A DNA stretch of 64,000 bases from Chitinophagaceae bacterium (GCA_021151685.1 JAGKWS010000003.1:1-64000); one strand, 5' to 3'. Positions 19,272 to 29,763 are shown, numbered from the stretch's first letter. Made by a program: numbers and translations. Notes: generated by a model from the letters alone, not told the origin.

Positions 19272-19769
19272 ATGACAATGAGAAATGTACCCGCTAAGGC
19301 CATAGCCGTGTGCGGAGCTATTGCTATTTTTGCCTCCTGCTCTAAAAAGAAGGACAACACAGACCAACTGGCGACACTGGGGTCTGCAACCATATCGGGC
19401 AAGGCCACTGCAAGACTTGCCGATACGGCTGGTGCCGCTACGGTACAATTTGCCCCGGCAGGAACCGTGATAAACGCATGGATAGATACTAAAGACCTTG
19501 TAGTAACAGACAATGGTGCTATGAACTATGCCCGCCGCTACTATACCACTACTACCGATGCTAATGGCAACTACTCACTGAAAATTGATGTATCGAAGTA
19601 CAAGTCTGCATCGGTTACGCTTGTACCTGTAGACTTTGAATATGATGTGGTAGTGAAAGTAGCAGGAAAGGTACAGAAGAGCCGTTCGGTATTTTCGGCT
19701 ACAACCACCACATCTGCAATATTGGTAAACGACAATGCCCACAAAATTATAGACATCAACTTTAACTAA
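19272..19769 (+). CDS. Predicted lipoprotein with carboxypeptidase-regulatory-like beta fold
   Basis: 165 residues. Start at 19272 (a second ATG lies two codons on). The signal peptide ends IFASCSKKKDN, a clear lipobox. The mature domain begins ATISGKATARL and includes TTTDANGNYSLKIDVSKYK, a pattern common in carboxypeptidase-regulatory or transthyretin-like beta sandwiches. It is followed 28 bp later by an outer-membrane protein gene, and the two likely act together at the outer membrane. Function unknown. Confidence 0.72.
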   Translation: MTMRNVPAKAIAVCGAIAIFASCSKKKDNTDQLATLGSATISGKATARLADTAGAATVQFAPAGTVINAWIDTKDLVVTDNGAMNYARRYYTTTTDANGNYSLKIDVSKYKSASVTLVPVDFEYDVVVKVAGKVQKSRSVFSATTTTSAILVNDNAHKIIDINFN

Positions 19770-19797
19770 CAGGCTCGCCTTACTAATATTACGAACG

Positions 19798-20721
19798 ATG
19801 AAACACACGTTAATAACCGGGGCATTGCTTCTGGCTTCAGTCGCATCGAATGCTCAGGATGTAAGTACCCCGGCTTCGGGTACAAGCCTGACCTTCAAAT
19901 CGAAAAACGGACACGAGGTTTTGCCTCAGGCCAAAGATTGGGCATTGGGCATATCGGCCACAAGTTTTTTGAATTACTTCGGCAACATGCTGAATGGTAA
20001 TACTACCAACAATGCGCCAACATTCAATACCGCCAATACGCCTGATGCATTTGCATTGAGTAATATAGGTGGCATGGCCATATCGGGCAAGTACATGAAA
20101 ACAAATACAATGGCTTACAGAGCCCGTTTTCAGGCTAATGCAGGCCAAACCACATTCCGCAATTTTGTGATGCAAGATGTGGCCACGCCAGACCCACTGA
20201 ACCCCAAAATGGTAGAAGACAGGCTTGACATCAACTCTTATGTGGTATTGCTGAGTGCCGGCTTTGAAAAACGCAGAGGCAGCAACAGATTGCAAGGTTT
20301 CTATGGTGCCGAAGCCATGTTTGGGTTTACCGGTAGCAGACGCAACTACACTTGGGGTAATAGCTTTTCATCGGCAACGCCGACACCAACCACTACCATA
20401 GACTTTGTTGGCGGTAGTTTCGGTATGGCATCGAGTCGCCCATTGGAAACAGTAACCGGCAATAGTTTTCTGGGTGGTGTACGTGGCTTTGGTGGTGTAG
20501 AATATTTCTTTGCACCAAAAATCTCTTTGGGTGGCGAAATTGGCTATACTGTAGGGTTCTCTACACATGGCAAGGGTTATGCTACATTGGAAAGACTACA
20601 TACGGGCACCGGTAGTGCCGTTTCTGTTACAACAGACGACTACTACAGTGCAGGATTGCGCTCGTGGGGCATAGGTCTCGACAATGTGAATGCGGGCATC
20701 AATCTGCATTTCTATTTTTAA
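19798..20721 (+). CDS. Outer-membrane beta-barrel protein
   Basis: 307 residues: signal peptide (MKHTLITGALLLASVASNAQ), then amphipathic beta strands and a C-terminal strand ending in aromatic residues (GINLHFYF), typical of barrel proteins recognised by BamA. Partner of the lipoprotein just upstream. No specific family recognised. Confidence 0.75.
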   Translation: MKHTLITGALLLASVASNAQDVSTPASGTSLTFKSKNGHEVLPQAKDWALGISATSFLNYFGNMLNGNTTNNAPTFNTANTPDAFALSNIGGMAISGKYMKTNTMAYRARFQANAGQTTFRNFVMQDVATPDPLNPKMVEDRLDINSYVVLLSAGFEKRRGSNRLQGFYGAEAMFGFTGSRRNYTWGNSFSSATPTPTTTIDFVGGSFGMASSRPLETVTGNSFLGGVRGFGGVEYFFAPKISLGGEIGYTVGFSTHGKGYATLERLHTGTGSAVSVTTDDYYSAGLRSWGIGLDNVNAGINLHFYF

Positions 20722-20740
20722 TATACTATATCAAGGCTGT

Positions 20741-20782
20741 ATAACGAAAAACCTCCTGCGCAAACAGGAGGTTTTTCGTTAT
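20741..20782. terminator. Bidirectional terminator between convergent genes
   Basis: A perfect 18-bp inverted repeat (20741-20758 with 20765-20782) and a 6-nt loop, with a CCTCCTG core flanked by A5 and T5. It serves both the barrel gene and the minus-strand Ig-repeat gene. Confidence 0.88.
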
Positions 20783-20797
20783 GGATGGAGCAACAAT

Positions 20798-23700
20798 CTA
20801 CTCTTTGGTTATTTTGTGTACCTGTAGCAAGTTCCCGTCATTGTCGTACAGGTACAGCAAATACAATGACGTTGGCAAATGGCTAATGTCTATGAATAGA
20901 CTCATTTCGCCACGAACCACTGTTCTGCCATCTGCAGTGGTTATGTGGTATTGCAAACCTTTGCCACCCGAAACATGTAGTATACCACTTGTAGGATTGG
21001 GGTATACCTGCAATGCAGACACTACTTCTGTCCCTACCGCTGTAGCACCACCTATAACCGCATATCGGTCTGATGTGGATTGGCAACCATTGGTATCTAC
21101 CACACGCACCTTATAATTGCCCGGCCCGGTGTGTGCCGTACGGTAGGTAGTAGCACCTGCTACAGGCACATTGTCTTTGTACCACTGATACGATGTGTAG
21201 AATGCACCCGTGTACAACATGCCGCCCCCCTGACTAATGATTGGGTTGGGTAATGGCATATCGGACACCGACACATCGTTGGTGGTGGCCATGCAGCTAC
21301 CCGGCACTGTGATGTCGCACTTATAAATGCCCGTTGTACCGGCTGCATAAGTTGCCGTGGTAGCACCGGGTATGGCTACCCCATTACGGTACCAACGGTA
21401 CAACAACGCACTACCCATATACGATACATTGGTAGCCAATGTAGCATTGCCACCCCAGCAAAAACGGCTGGGTGTGAGCGACATGGCGGTCATAAGTGGC
21501 AGAATATTTACCACACTATCGGCACCGGTAAGCGCACTGCATCCGGTGGCTGTATTGAATATGCGCACACGGTAGCCACCAGTAGTGGTGGCTATATAAG
21601 CCATGTTGGTAGCACCGGGTATGGCTACACCATTTCTATACCACTGATAGATATATGCCCCCGCTGCGGCACTGAGCGATACCGTACCGCCTGCACAAAC
21701 GGTCATAGGGCCTGCGGGGGTAATAGCTACAGGCGGTAGCGGGTTCACTATTACAGTTCTTGTACCCGAATTGATGTTGCAACCATCGGCATTGGTGACC
21801 AGTACACTATAGGTACCCGCTGCAGTAGCTATATAGGCACTGCCAGTAGCACCAGAAAGTATGCTTACCCCCTGATACCACTGATAGGTGTAACCAGTGC
21901 CCATAGCAGCGTGCAGCGTTACACTACCGCCATCACAGATGGTTAAAGGCCCGGAAACGGTAATTGCTGTATCGGGCGATGGGATAATGGTAATGTAAAT
22001 AGCAGCAGACGTATCGGCACAGCCGGTAGTATTGGTAACTGCTACCGCATAAAAACCGCTTACGGTAGCAGCAACACTACTGCCCGACGCACCCACTATC
22101 GGCAAACCATCGCGCAGCCATTGGTAGCTATGACCCGGTGTGGCCGGTAGTGCATTCAGCAATACCGGACTTGCCGAACAAGCAGTGGTGGTGCCACCAG
22201 GTACTGTGATACCAGCCGTTACAGCATCTATGGTCACAGACAAGGGTACTGATGTCCACGGGCAACCCAAAGTATTGGTAACTCGTACCGAATAGCTACC
22301 CGGTGTAGTAGCCGTTATGACTGTACCCGTAGCCCCCAATACAGGACTGGTACCGAGAAACCACTGATACGTGAGCCCGGCACCGCTGTTGGCAACCAAT
22401 GCTACAAAGCCGCCGGGACAAAAGGTAGTATCGCCCAATGGGGTAATGATGGCTGGCGGGGCTACATTGACCGTAATATTTTTGGTAGCAATACAACCAG
22501 TGGGCAGTGTATAGGTAATATTGACAGTACCTGCCGATACCCCGGTAACCACACCCGTACCCGCCACTACGGTGGCTCTGGTAATGTTGCCGCTGCTCCA
22601 TGCACCGGTAGCAGGGCTGCTGGATAGTGTGATGCTCTGTGCCGGACAAACCACCGACGGCCCTGTAATAGATGAAGGCAACGGATACACTGTTTGTACA
22701 CGGGTAACAAAACAACCCGTAAGAGCTAATATATAACTAATATTAGTGGTGCCAGCAGTGATACCGGTAACTATGCCTGTTGCAGCATCTACAGTACCAA
22801 CAGCCGTATTGCTGCTATACCAATCGCCACCCGCTGTGGTGCTGGCCAAGGTAACATTGGCACCGATACACACCCCTGTGGGGCCTGTAATAATTGCGGG
22901 CAATGGATGTACTGTTACGGTAGCCGTACGGAAACAACCTGTGCCTGTGAACCTGTAAGTGACCGTAGCGGTACCGGCTGTAACGCCCGTAATGATACCT
23001 GTAGATGCCCCTATGGTAAATGTAGCCGTATTGCTACTGGCCCATGTACCACCTGCCGAGGTATTGGACAAACCAGTGGTACTACCCTGACAAACCGATA
23101 GTGTGCCGCTAATGGCAGCAGGTATGGGTTGTACTGTAACAATAGTGCTGACCAAACAACCACCCGGCAACGAATAAGAGATATTGACCGTGCCTGCACT
23201 AACGCCCCCCACTACACCGCCTGCACCTACGGTACCTATGGCGGTATTGCCCGAGCTCCATGTGCCACCCGGTGTGGCATTGCCAAGTGTGGTGGTAGCC
23301 CCCTGGCATACGGTGGCAGTACCCGTGATACCAGATGGGAAAGGCTGTACAGTAACTATTGCGGTAGCAATACAGCCAGTTGCGGCGGTAAAGGTTATAG
23401 CGGCGGTACCCACAGCCACACCGGTAACCGTACCGGTACCGCTGACAGTAGCAACGGCAGTATTGCCCGATGCCCATGTACCGGTACCTGGGCCGCTGGA
23501 TAGTACAGATGTGAAACCATTGCACACCGAAAGCCCTCCTGTAATAGCTGTAGGAGGGGTATTGACAGTAACTGTAGCCGTAGTGAAACAACTGGTGCTG
23601 AGCTGGTAGGTGATGGTAGCCGTACCCGATACTACACCCGTAACTATGCCCCCCGAGGCGGTAACGGTAGCGATGCCGGTGTTGCTGCTACTCCATGTGC

Positions 23701-24634
23701 CACCTACCGAGGCACTACCAAGCGTAGTAGTAAGCAACGGACAAACCGACAATGTACCCGTAATGGGTGATGGGGAAGTATTGACCGTAACCGTAGTAGT
23801 AACGGGCACAGAAGATGTGTTGCAGTTCATGGCATCGGTTACGGTAAGGGTGTATACACCAGCACCACTTACAGGTACTGCCGTTACCGTAGGGCTAAGA
23901 ATGGCAGCAGTGAAGCCACCCGGCCCGGCCCACGAATAAGTGTAACCCGGTATGCCACCCGATGCCGAACCAGAAAGATATAGGTCTGTGCCGGCACAAA
24001 CCGGAGCATTGCTGGTGGCCGTTGCCGTGACCGGTGCGGCAAATGCAGCATTTACCGAGGTGCCATCATTGATGCGCAGCGTACCGGCAGCCCCTGTGCC
24101 CCCCCAGCCATACAAGCGAAAAGTGATGGTTTGCCCCGGCCCGGCACATACATCGCCATTTAGCGTCCAGTCTTCGGGAGTTGCTGTATGGGCAGTAGCT
24201 ATTGTACCCCCAAATGGTGCCGTAGTGGCACCAAGCGTGTACATAACCTGCACGCTCTGCGGCCCTGTGGCACTTACCTGCGACCGAATAAATAACCGGG
24301 TAATACGCAATTGGGTAGTACCACTATTGGTAATGGTAAAAAAAACACAACTGTTGGCTGCTTGTGCTGCCGCAAGGCTACCGCCTACCTGCCAGTCGCG
24401 GCTGTTGTAGCAACCCGCAGCGGCATTAAAAGTTACCGATCCCCTATTCCACTGAGATACTGCTACAGTGGCCACACCGGGTACCGTGGTGGCAGGCAGC
24501 GTGGTAAAGGCACTGGCACCGGCCGCCGATGCAGGGCTGCCCGTCCATGCCAGTGGGCTGATGGGCGTTTGCGCCAATGCCGATTGTGTCAAAATCGCCA
24601 AAACAAGCAATATCAGATTGCGGAATTGGGACAT
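20798..24634 (-). CDS. Large T9SS-secreted Ig-repeat protein
   Basis: 1278 residues from the ATG at 24634, which gives a clean signal peptide (MSQFRNLILLVLAILTQSALAQ). The ATG at 24658 is possible too. Order: signal; a unique N-terminal domain to about residue 200; a PKD-like unit (GGIPGYTYSWAGPGGF); six Big2-like repeats of about 72 residues (DNA 22450-23775); about six Ig-like units with 'YQWYRNGVAIPGAT' cores; and a type A sorting domain (LQVYPNPTSGILHV ... HKITKE). Probable surface adhesin. The near-identical repeat cores suggest recent expansion. Divergent from the exported phospholipase gene. Confidence 0.87.
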   Translation of the reverse strand: MSQFRNLILLVLAILTQSALAQTPISPLAWTGSPASAAGASAFTTLPATTVPGVATVAVSQWNRGSVTFNAAAGCYNSRDWQVGGSLAAAQAANSCVFFTITNSGTTQLRITRLFIRSQVSATGPQSVQVMYTLGATTAPFGGTIATAHTATPEDWTLNGDVCAGPGQTITFRLYGWGGTGAAGTLRINDGTSVNAAFAAPVTATATSNAPVCAGTDLYLSGSASGGIPGYTYSWAGPGGFTAAILSPTVTAVPVSGAGVYTLTVTDAMNCNTSSVPVTTTVTVNTSPSPITGTLSVCPLLTTTLGSASVGGTWSSSNTGIATVTASGGIVTGVVSGTATITYQLSTSCFTTATVTVNTPPTAITGGLSVCNGFTSVLSSGPGTGTWASGNTAVATVSGTGTVTGVAVGTAAITFTAATGCIATAIVTVQPFPSGITGTATVCQGATTTLGNATPGGTWSSGNTAIGTVGAGGVVGGVSAGTVNISYSLPGGCLVSTIVTVQPIPAAISGTLSVCQGSTTGLSNTSAGGTWASSNTATFTIGASTGIITGVTAGTATVTYRFTGTGCFRTATVTVHPLPAIITGPTGVCIGANVTLASTTAGGDWYSSNTAVGTVDAATGIVTGITAGTTNISYILALTGCFVTRVQTVYPLPSSITGPSVVCPAQSITLSSSPATGAWSSGNITRATVVAGTGVVTGVSAGTVNITYTLPTGCIATKNITVNVAPPAIITPLGDTTFCPGGFVALVANSGAGLTYQWFLGTSPVLGATGTVITATTPGSYSVRVTNTLGCPWTSVPLSVTIDAVTAGITVPGGTTTACSASPVLLNALPATPGHSYQWLRDGLPIVGASGSSVAATVSGFYAVAVTNTTGCADTSAAIYITIIPSPDTAITVSGPLTICDGGSVTLHAAMGTGYTYQWYQGVSILSGATGSAYIATAAGTYSVLVTNADGCNINSGTRTVIVNPLPPVAITPAGPMTVCAGGTVSLSAAAGAYIYQWYRNGVAIPGATNMAYIATTTGGYRVRIFNTATGCSALTGADSVVNILPLMTAMSLTPSRFCWGGNATLATNVSYMGSALLYRWYRNGVAIPGATTATYAAGTTGIYKCDITVPGSCMATTNDVSVSDMPLPNPIISQGGGMLYTGAFYTSYQWYKDNVPVAGATTYRTAHTGPGNYKVRVVDTNGCQSTSDRYAVIGGATAVGTEVVSALQVYPNPTSGILHVSGGKGLQYHITTADGRTVVRGEMSLFIDISHLPTSLYLLYLYDNDGNLLQVHKITKE
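22450..23775 (-). repeat. Six tandem Big2-like coding repeats (about 216 bp each)
   Basis: The encoded units follow the pattern ITG..SVC.g...tL....GGTWSSgNTaiaTV...GvVTGVsaGT.nITY....GC..t.tVtV..lP. They occur six times in succession. The same unit type occurs in the gene at 13844-16453. Confidence 0.8.
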
Positions 24635-24895
24635 ACTACAAAATATTAAGTTTCTCATGGGTTCTATTGCATAATAGATACTGACCATATAGCGATGAAC
24701 TATATACCTGCCAGAACGGCAAAAATGACACTGGCATGTAAACACAATGCATATTCGCTGTTAAGAAAGAATGAACTTATCTTTAAGTGCAGCATATTAA
24801 TAATCTGGTAACGATACGGTAACCTGACATCTGTTGTTGACAAACCGATAGATGATAGTTTGCACGGCTAAAAAAAATGGCTTGAAGCCTGAGAT

Positions 24896-26278
24896 ATGAG
24901 AAAAACGCTATACATATTTGTACTGACCCTACTGGCCACCTCAAAGTCGTTTGCAGGCGGCAAAATCCGATACTATTTTACCCAACCGGTGAACACCTCT
25001 GTATCGAAGGGGGAAAATGCCGTGTATCTGAATGACCGGATGGGCGATACCATTGTAGCCTGGATAAACAGGGCAAAGTATACGTTGGACATTGCAGTGT
25101 ATAATTATACATCTACATTTCCGGCTATTGCCGTTGCTGCGAATGCCGCCAATGCCCGGGGCGTAAAGGTGCGCTGGATATATGACAGCAGCTCATCGAA
25201 TACGGGCATTCCCCTGCTCAATTCGGGTGTGCGCCGCATGGCCAGCCCGCCCGATGCGGGCGACTACTCTATAATGCACAACAAGTTTATGGTCATTGAT
25301 GCTAATTCGCCGCTGGATACTGACCCCTATGTATGGACAGGCTCTTCTAACTGGAACACCCAACAATTCAATACCGACTATAACAATGCCGTACTAATAC
25401 AAGACCGTGCCATAGCACAGGCCTACCGGGCCCACTTCAATATGATGTGGGGCGATACCGGTATTGCCCCCAACAGAGCAGCAGCCAAATTCGGCCAGTA
25501 CAAAACCGACCTCGGAGCCCACCATTTTACGGTAGATGGAAAACATATTGAAGTATACTTCAGCCCGGCAGATGGTACGAACGACAAAATATTGGCAGCT
25601 ATCAACACAGCCAATACCGATATGTACTTTGGCATGTCTACATTCACCTACAATGCCGATGCCAATGCGCTGGTGACCAAAAGCAACTCAGGCGTGTTTG
25701 TTGCTGGAATCAATGATGCCGGCAATACTTCGTATACACCACATTCTATTCTGTTATCGGGTCTTGGTACGGCTAAGTACAAACTAAATCCATCATCGAG
25801 CCTGTACCATAACAAAATGTTGATTGTAGACCCATCTAACAGTTGTTCTGACCCATTGGTATTGACCGGATCGCACAACTGGACACTGAGTGCCGACACC
25901 AAAAATGATGAAAATACCCTCATCATTCACGATGCTACTGCTGCCAATGTATATTATCAATCGTTTTATGCCAACTTTACCACCCTTGGCGGCACCTTGC
26001 CAACGATAACCGATTGTATTTCTTCGGTGGATGAATATGCATCTGATGAAGGGGCAATATCCGTTTTCCCAAACCCATCATCAGAGGATGTAACGATTTT
26101 TGGCGACAGCTTACCCAACAGTACTATAATTGTCTCTGACATGGCGGGCAAGATTGTGACCACCATTACCACCGGCAATAAGACAACATATACTGCAAAG
26201 CTGCCAGCAAGTGGGGTGTATACTCTCCGCATTATCAATGACAAGACAGTGATTGTCAGAACGATACAGAAACTATAA
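24896..26278 (+). CDS. Exported phospholipase D-like protein with T9SS sorting domain
   Basis: 460 residues. Signal peptide (MRKTLYIFVLTLLATSKSFAG), then two PLD phosphodiesterase lobes, each with a complete HxK(x4)D motif: H128-N-K130 to D135 followed by WTGSSNW, and H305-N-K307 to D312 followed by LTGSHNW. Both active-site halves are intact, so it should hydrolyse phosphodiester bonds in phospholipids or nucleic acids. The last 80 residues are a type A sorting domain (ISVFPNPSSEDVTI ... RTIQKL), so it would act at the surface or be released. Substrate unknown. Confidence 0.88.
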   Translation: MRKTLYIFVLTLLATSKSFAGGKIRYYFTQPVNTSVSKGENAVYLNDRMGDTIVAWINRAKYTLDIAVYNYTSTFPAIAVAANAANARGVKVRWIYDSSSSNTGIPLLNSGVRRMASPPDAGDYSIMHNKFMVIDANSPLDTDPYVWTGSSNWNTQQFNTDYNNAVLIQDRAIAQAYRAHFNMMWGDTGIAPNRAAAKFGQYKTDLGAHHFTVDGKHIEVYFSPADGTNDKILAAINTANTDMYFGMSTFTYNADANALVTKSNSGVFVAGINDAGNTSYTPHSILLSGLGTAKYKLNPSSSLYHNKMLIVDPSNSCSDPLVLTGSHNWTLSADTKNDENTLIIHDATAANVYYQSFYANFTTLGGTLPTITDCISSVDEYASDEGAISVFPNPSSEDVTIFGDSLPNSTIIVSDMAGKIVTTITTGNKTTYTAKLPASGVYTLRIINDKTVIVRTIQKL

Positions 26279-26359
26279 CAAGTCTGTAGGGCAAATTTCA
26301 CATTGTGGTAATGTTGCGGTAACCTCCCGTTGGGAGTTTTGCCGCATATTTCCGCAGTC

Positions 26360-28993
26360 ATGAAAAAGGCTACAAACCTGCTACTTATTGCCCTGTTATG
26401 TTTACCAGCCAGCTTGTTTGGCCAGCTTACCATTTCGCCCACGCATCCTGCCGCTGTTTTGGCAGCCAAACTGGCGGGGGCTGGTATTTCTATTTCTTCG
26501 CCAGTGCTTACCTGTGCCGGTGTAGCTAACGGTACCTTTGTCTCGGTAGCTACACCCATCACTATTGATAGTGGCATAGTACTTACAACTGGCAGGGCCA
26601 TCAATACGGCCGGGCTGGAGACATTTCTTGCCAGTACCAACAATGCTGCCCCCGGCGACCCCGATCTGGTAACGCTTGCAGGTACCGGTACGTTTGATGC
26701 CTGTACACTGGAATTCGACTTTGTACCACAGGGCGATACTGTAAGTTTCAATTATCAGTTTGGCTCAGAAGAATATGTAAACTCGACCTGCGGGCAGTAT
26801 AACGATGCCTTTGCATTCTTCATATCTGGCCCCGGCATTACCGGTCTACAGAATATGGCATTGGTACCGGGTACCAATATACCGGTTACTGTAAACAGCA
26901 TCAACAGTGGTGTGCCCGGCCCTCCGGGTTGGCCGGGCTTTTGCAACATAGCCAACTGTACCGCTATGGGGCCGGGGTCGCCTTTTACCGCTTATTATAT
27001 TAACAATACTGGCGGTACACAAGTTACGTACCGTGGTTATACCCGCAAATTGCGGGCATTTCATCAGGTAACGCCATGCAGTACCTACCACCTGAAAATG
27101 AGTGTAGCCGATGCAGCCAACGGGCTGTACGATTCTGGTGTGTTTATAGAAGCGGGTAGTCTCTCTACCAACTCGTACCGCTTCCGCAAAAACGACTCTA
27201 TAGGCCATACCATTGCGGGCATACCCAACTCGCTGGTACGTGGCTGTGCACCGGCTACTATTACCGTACTGAACAGCCGTGCTACAGGTGCGCCGCAAAA
27301 AGTGTACTTCAGTTATGGAGGGTCGGCAGTAAAGGGGCCAGACTATACCGCCCCCGATAGTGCCACCATCAACCCCGGCGATACCAGTGTGGTTATCAGC
27401 ATTACAGGGAACCCTGTTACGCCTGCTACCGGCATTCGTACCATTACCATTTTCCTGTCTTCGCCTTTTAGTTGTGGTATTATAGATACCGTTTCTCTCA
27501 ATCTGCTGGATGCCCCTACCCTGTCTCTGCTTACACCCGATACGGCCATTTGTTTGGGTCAGTCATTTCAGATTCGGGCCAATGGGTCTGCCGGTCTCGT
27601 GTACACATGGTCTCCAGCCGGTACCCTCAGTAGCATTACGGCATTGCAACCTTTTGCCGCTCCGGCTGTAAGCACCGCATATACGGTGAATGCAGTATTG
27701 CCTCTGTCGGGTTGCACACCATTGTCCCGCATACTGAATGTAACCGTCAATCAGGCCACGATGAGCATCATTACCCCCGATACCACTATTTGCAAGGGCG
27801 ATGCGGCCCACATCATGGTATCGGGCAGTGCCGGGCTATTTTATACATGGACACCCGGTACCACTCTGGACTTTGTGAATGCACAAAACCCATGGGCACG
27901 CCCCGTTACTACTACTACTTACAGCGTTACGGCAGTTTCTACTACCGACGGCTGTACGGCCAACGATGCAATTACTATAACAGTCGCAGACCCCACAATA
28001 TCGGTAATCAATCCGGCAGCAGCCATTTGCCCCGGTAAGCAGGTGCAATTACTGGTAAGTGGCAGCCCCACCTATAGTTACCATTGGGAACCCGGCACCG
28101 GCCTGTCTGACCCCGATGTGATGGAACCATTTGCAGGACCACTGGTAGCTACTACGTACACAGTAACGGCAACTGTAGCTACACTGGGCTGTAAAGCAAC
28201 CAGTGTGGCAACCGTTACCCTGCTGCCACCAGTACCTACAGTAGCTACTGCACTGAAAACTGTGTGCATCGACGAACCGGCCGAACTGTATGCTACACCC
28301 AATGGTACCGACTTCGCTTGTAGCTGGGATGGCCCAGATGGTTTTAGTTCAGAACTTTTCAATCCGTTTGTGAAACGTGCTACGGCGGCATCGCAAGGTG
28401 TGTACACTGTAGTTGTTACCAATACAGTTACTGGCTGTATAGGTACCGATACTGCTATGCTGACAGTAGGTGGTGCTATATCGGCCCTGTATGGTGTAAC
28501 GGCCAATACCACAATAACGGCTGGTAGCAGCCTGCAACTGAATGCAATGGGCGGACGACTGTATACATGGATGCCAAACGATGGCAGCCTGAATAACAAC
28601 AACATCAACAACCCGATAGCCACGCCACTAACGGCTACTACCTATACAGTTACCGCTTTCGATAGTCTTGGTTGCCTGAGTACAGACACCATAAGTGTAG
28701 ATGTGGAACATGGCGACAACATTTTTGTACCAACAGCCTTTACCCCCAATGGAGATGGACTGAACGATGTATTCAGACCCGTATATCCGCCACAGTACAC
28801 ACTTGCAGACCTGCAAATATTTGACCGTTGGGGCAATGTAGTATACACTAACAGTGTTGGCGGTAAAACCGGATGGGATGGCACCTGCAATGGGAAAGAT
28901 GCCGAAATGGGCGTATACCACTATCTTATTCATATAAATGGGCCGGGCAATACAGGCAAGGTGATGAAGGGAGATATTACCCTGATAAGGTAG
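26360..28993 (+). CDS. Choice-of-anchor-L protein with gliding-motility-type (type B) T9SS sorting domain
   Basis: 877 residues from the ATG at 26360 (MKKATNLLLIALLCLPASLFG signal); a TTG ten codons upstream is unlikely. About residues 20-245 form a choice-of-anchor L domain (FNYQFGSEEYVNSTCGQYNDAFAF is split around the conserved GSEEY). A Calx-beta-like segment follows (about 280-380), then three PKD-like units with YTWSP/YTWTP cores, and an Ig-like unit. The C-terminal 90 residues are a CHU_C/gliding-associated domain (FVPTAFTPNGDGLNDVF ... IFDRWGNVVYT ... GDITLIR). It is secreted by T9SS and probably stays surface-attached. Confidence 0.88.
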   Translation: MKKATNLLLIALLCLPASLFGQLTISPTHPAAVLAAKLAGAGISISSPVLTCAGVANGTFVSVATPITIDSGIVLTTGRAINTAGLETFLASTNNAAPGDPDLVTLAGTGTFDACTLEFDFVPQGDTVSFNYQFGSEEYVNSTCGQYNDAFAFFISGPGITGLQNMALVPGTNIPVTVNSINSGVPGPPGWPGFCNIANCTAMGPGSPFTAYYINNTGGTQVTYRGYTRKLRAFHQVTPCSTYHLKMSVADAANGLYDSGVFIEAGSLSTNSYRFRKNDSIGHTIAGIPNSLVRGCAPATITVLNSRATGAPQKVYFSYGGSAVKGPDYTAPDSATINPGDTSVVISITGNPVTPATGIRTITIFLSSPFSCGIIDTVSLNLLDAPTLSLLTPDTAICLGQSFQIRANGSAGLVYTWSPAGTLSSITALQPFAAPAVSTAYTVNAVLPLSGCTPLSRILNVTVNQATMSIITPDTTICKGDAAHIMVSGSAGLFYTWTPGTTLDFVNAQNPWARPVTTTTYSVTAVSTTDGCTANDAITITVADPTISVINPAAAICPGKQVQLLVSGSPTYSYHWEPGTGLSDPDVMEPFAGPLVATTYTVTATVATLGCKATSVATVTLLPPVPTVATALKTVCIDEPAELYATPNGTDFACSWDGPDGFSSELFNPFVKRATAASQGVYTVVVTNTVTGCIGTDTAMLTVGGAISALYGVTANTTITAGSSLQLNAMGGRLYTWMPNDGSLNNNNINNPIATPLTATTYTVTAFDSLGCLSTDTISVDVEHGDNIFVPTAFTPNGDGLNDVFRPVYPPQYTLADLQIFDRWGNVVYTNSVGGKTGWDGTCNGKDAEMGVYHYLIHINGPGNTGKVMKGDITLIR

Positions 28994-29106
28994 GCACAGC
29001 CCGGTGCAAACAACCTGAGTAGGCATATAACAACAGGTTTGCCAATAGTACGTTAAATGACGACTGTGTATTGCCTACATGGGCTGCAAGGCTTGCACAT
29101 TCACAT

Positions 29107-29139
29107 TTTGTATACATATGCTGATGTAACTTAGGATTG
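29107..29139 (+). promoter_or_regulatory. Candidate promoter of barrel gene at 29176
   Basis: TTTG at 29107-29110, 21 nt, then TAGGATTG at 29132-29139 (one mismatch to TAnnTTTG). Predicted leader about 30 nt. Confidence 0.45.
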
Positions 29140-29175
29140 TTGTTTCATTGTTCACATTTAAAAACCACTTACATC

Positions 29176-29763
29176 ATGAACGCAACAACCTTTTTCCGAT
29201 TTGCAGGTATTCTTTTTGCCGGGCTTGCCATTGCCACCACAACGCATCAAAAAGCCACAGCACAAACACTAAACACAGTACCTGCCTACAGCGAATATGG
29301 CCACACCTGGAACATAGGAATAGGGCCGGGTTACTTTGGGCGGTCTTTTATGCGCTCGCCATACATTACTGCCAATTACGAGTTTGACGTTGCGAACCAT
29401 TTTACCATTGCACCATTTGTAGGGTTTTCGTCTTACCGCAGCAATCCGCTACCATGGGGCACGGGTAATTATCGCTACAGGGGCACTATAATACCCATTG
29501 GGGCAAAGGCTACTTATTACTTTGATGACGTACTGGAACTACCCGCCAATTGGGATATTTATGCAGCCGCATCTTTGGGGGTAGTGTACATCAACAAACG
29601 CTGGGATGAAGGCTATACAGGGCGTACCGGCGATTTACCAGGCGTTAATCCTGTATATGTAGACCTGCATATAGGTGCCGAGTACCACATAAATGATGCA
29701 ACCGGCATATTTGTAGATCTGTCCGGCAATGTATCTACAATTGGGGTGGCACTACACAGATAG
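29176..29763 (+). CDS. Small outer-membrane barrel protein
   Basis: 195 residues. The ATG at 29176 gives a signal peptide (MNATTFFRFAGILFAGLAIATT). The mature part has alternating strands (WNIGIGPGYFGRSFM, FTIAPFVGFSSY, GAKATYYFDD, VYVDLHIGAEYHIN), like the eight-stranded OmpW/OmpX-type barrels. Monocistronic, with its own terminator. Function unknown. Confidence 0.75.
   Translation: MNATTFFRFAGILFAGLAIATTTHQKATAQTLNTVPAYSEYGHTWNIGIGPGYFGRSFMRSPYITANYEFDVANHFTIAPFVGFSSYRSNPLPWGTGNYRYRGTIIPIGAKATYYFDDVLELPANWDIYAAASLGVVYINKRWDEGYTGRTGDLPGVNPVYVDLHIGAEYHINDATGIFVDLSGNVSTIGVALHR

Noticed and set aside
24746..24895. Promoter between divergent surface genes
   Set aside because: Only imperfect TAnnTTTG-like strings (TAGTTTG near 24856) were found with no matching -33 box, so I did not annotate one.
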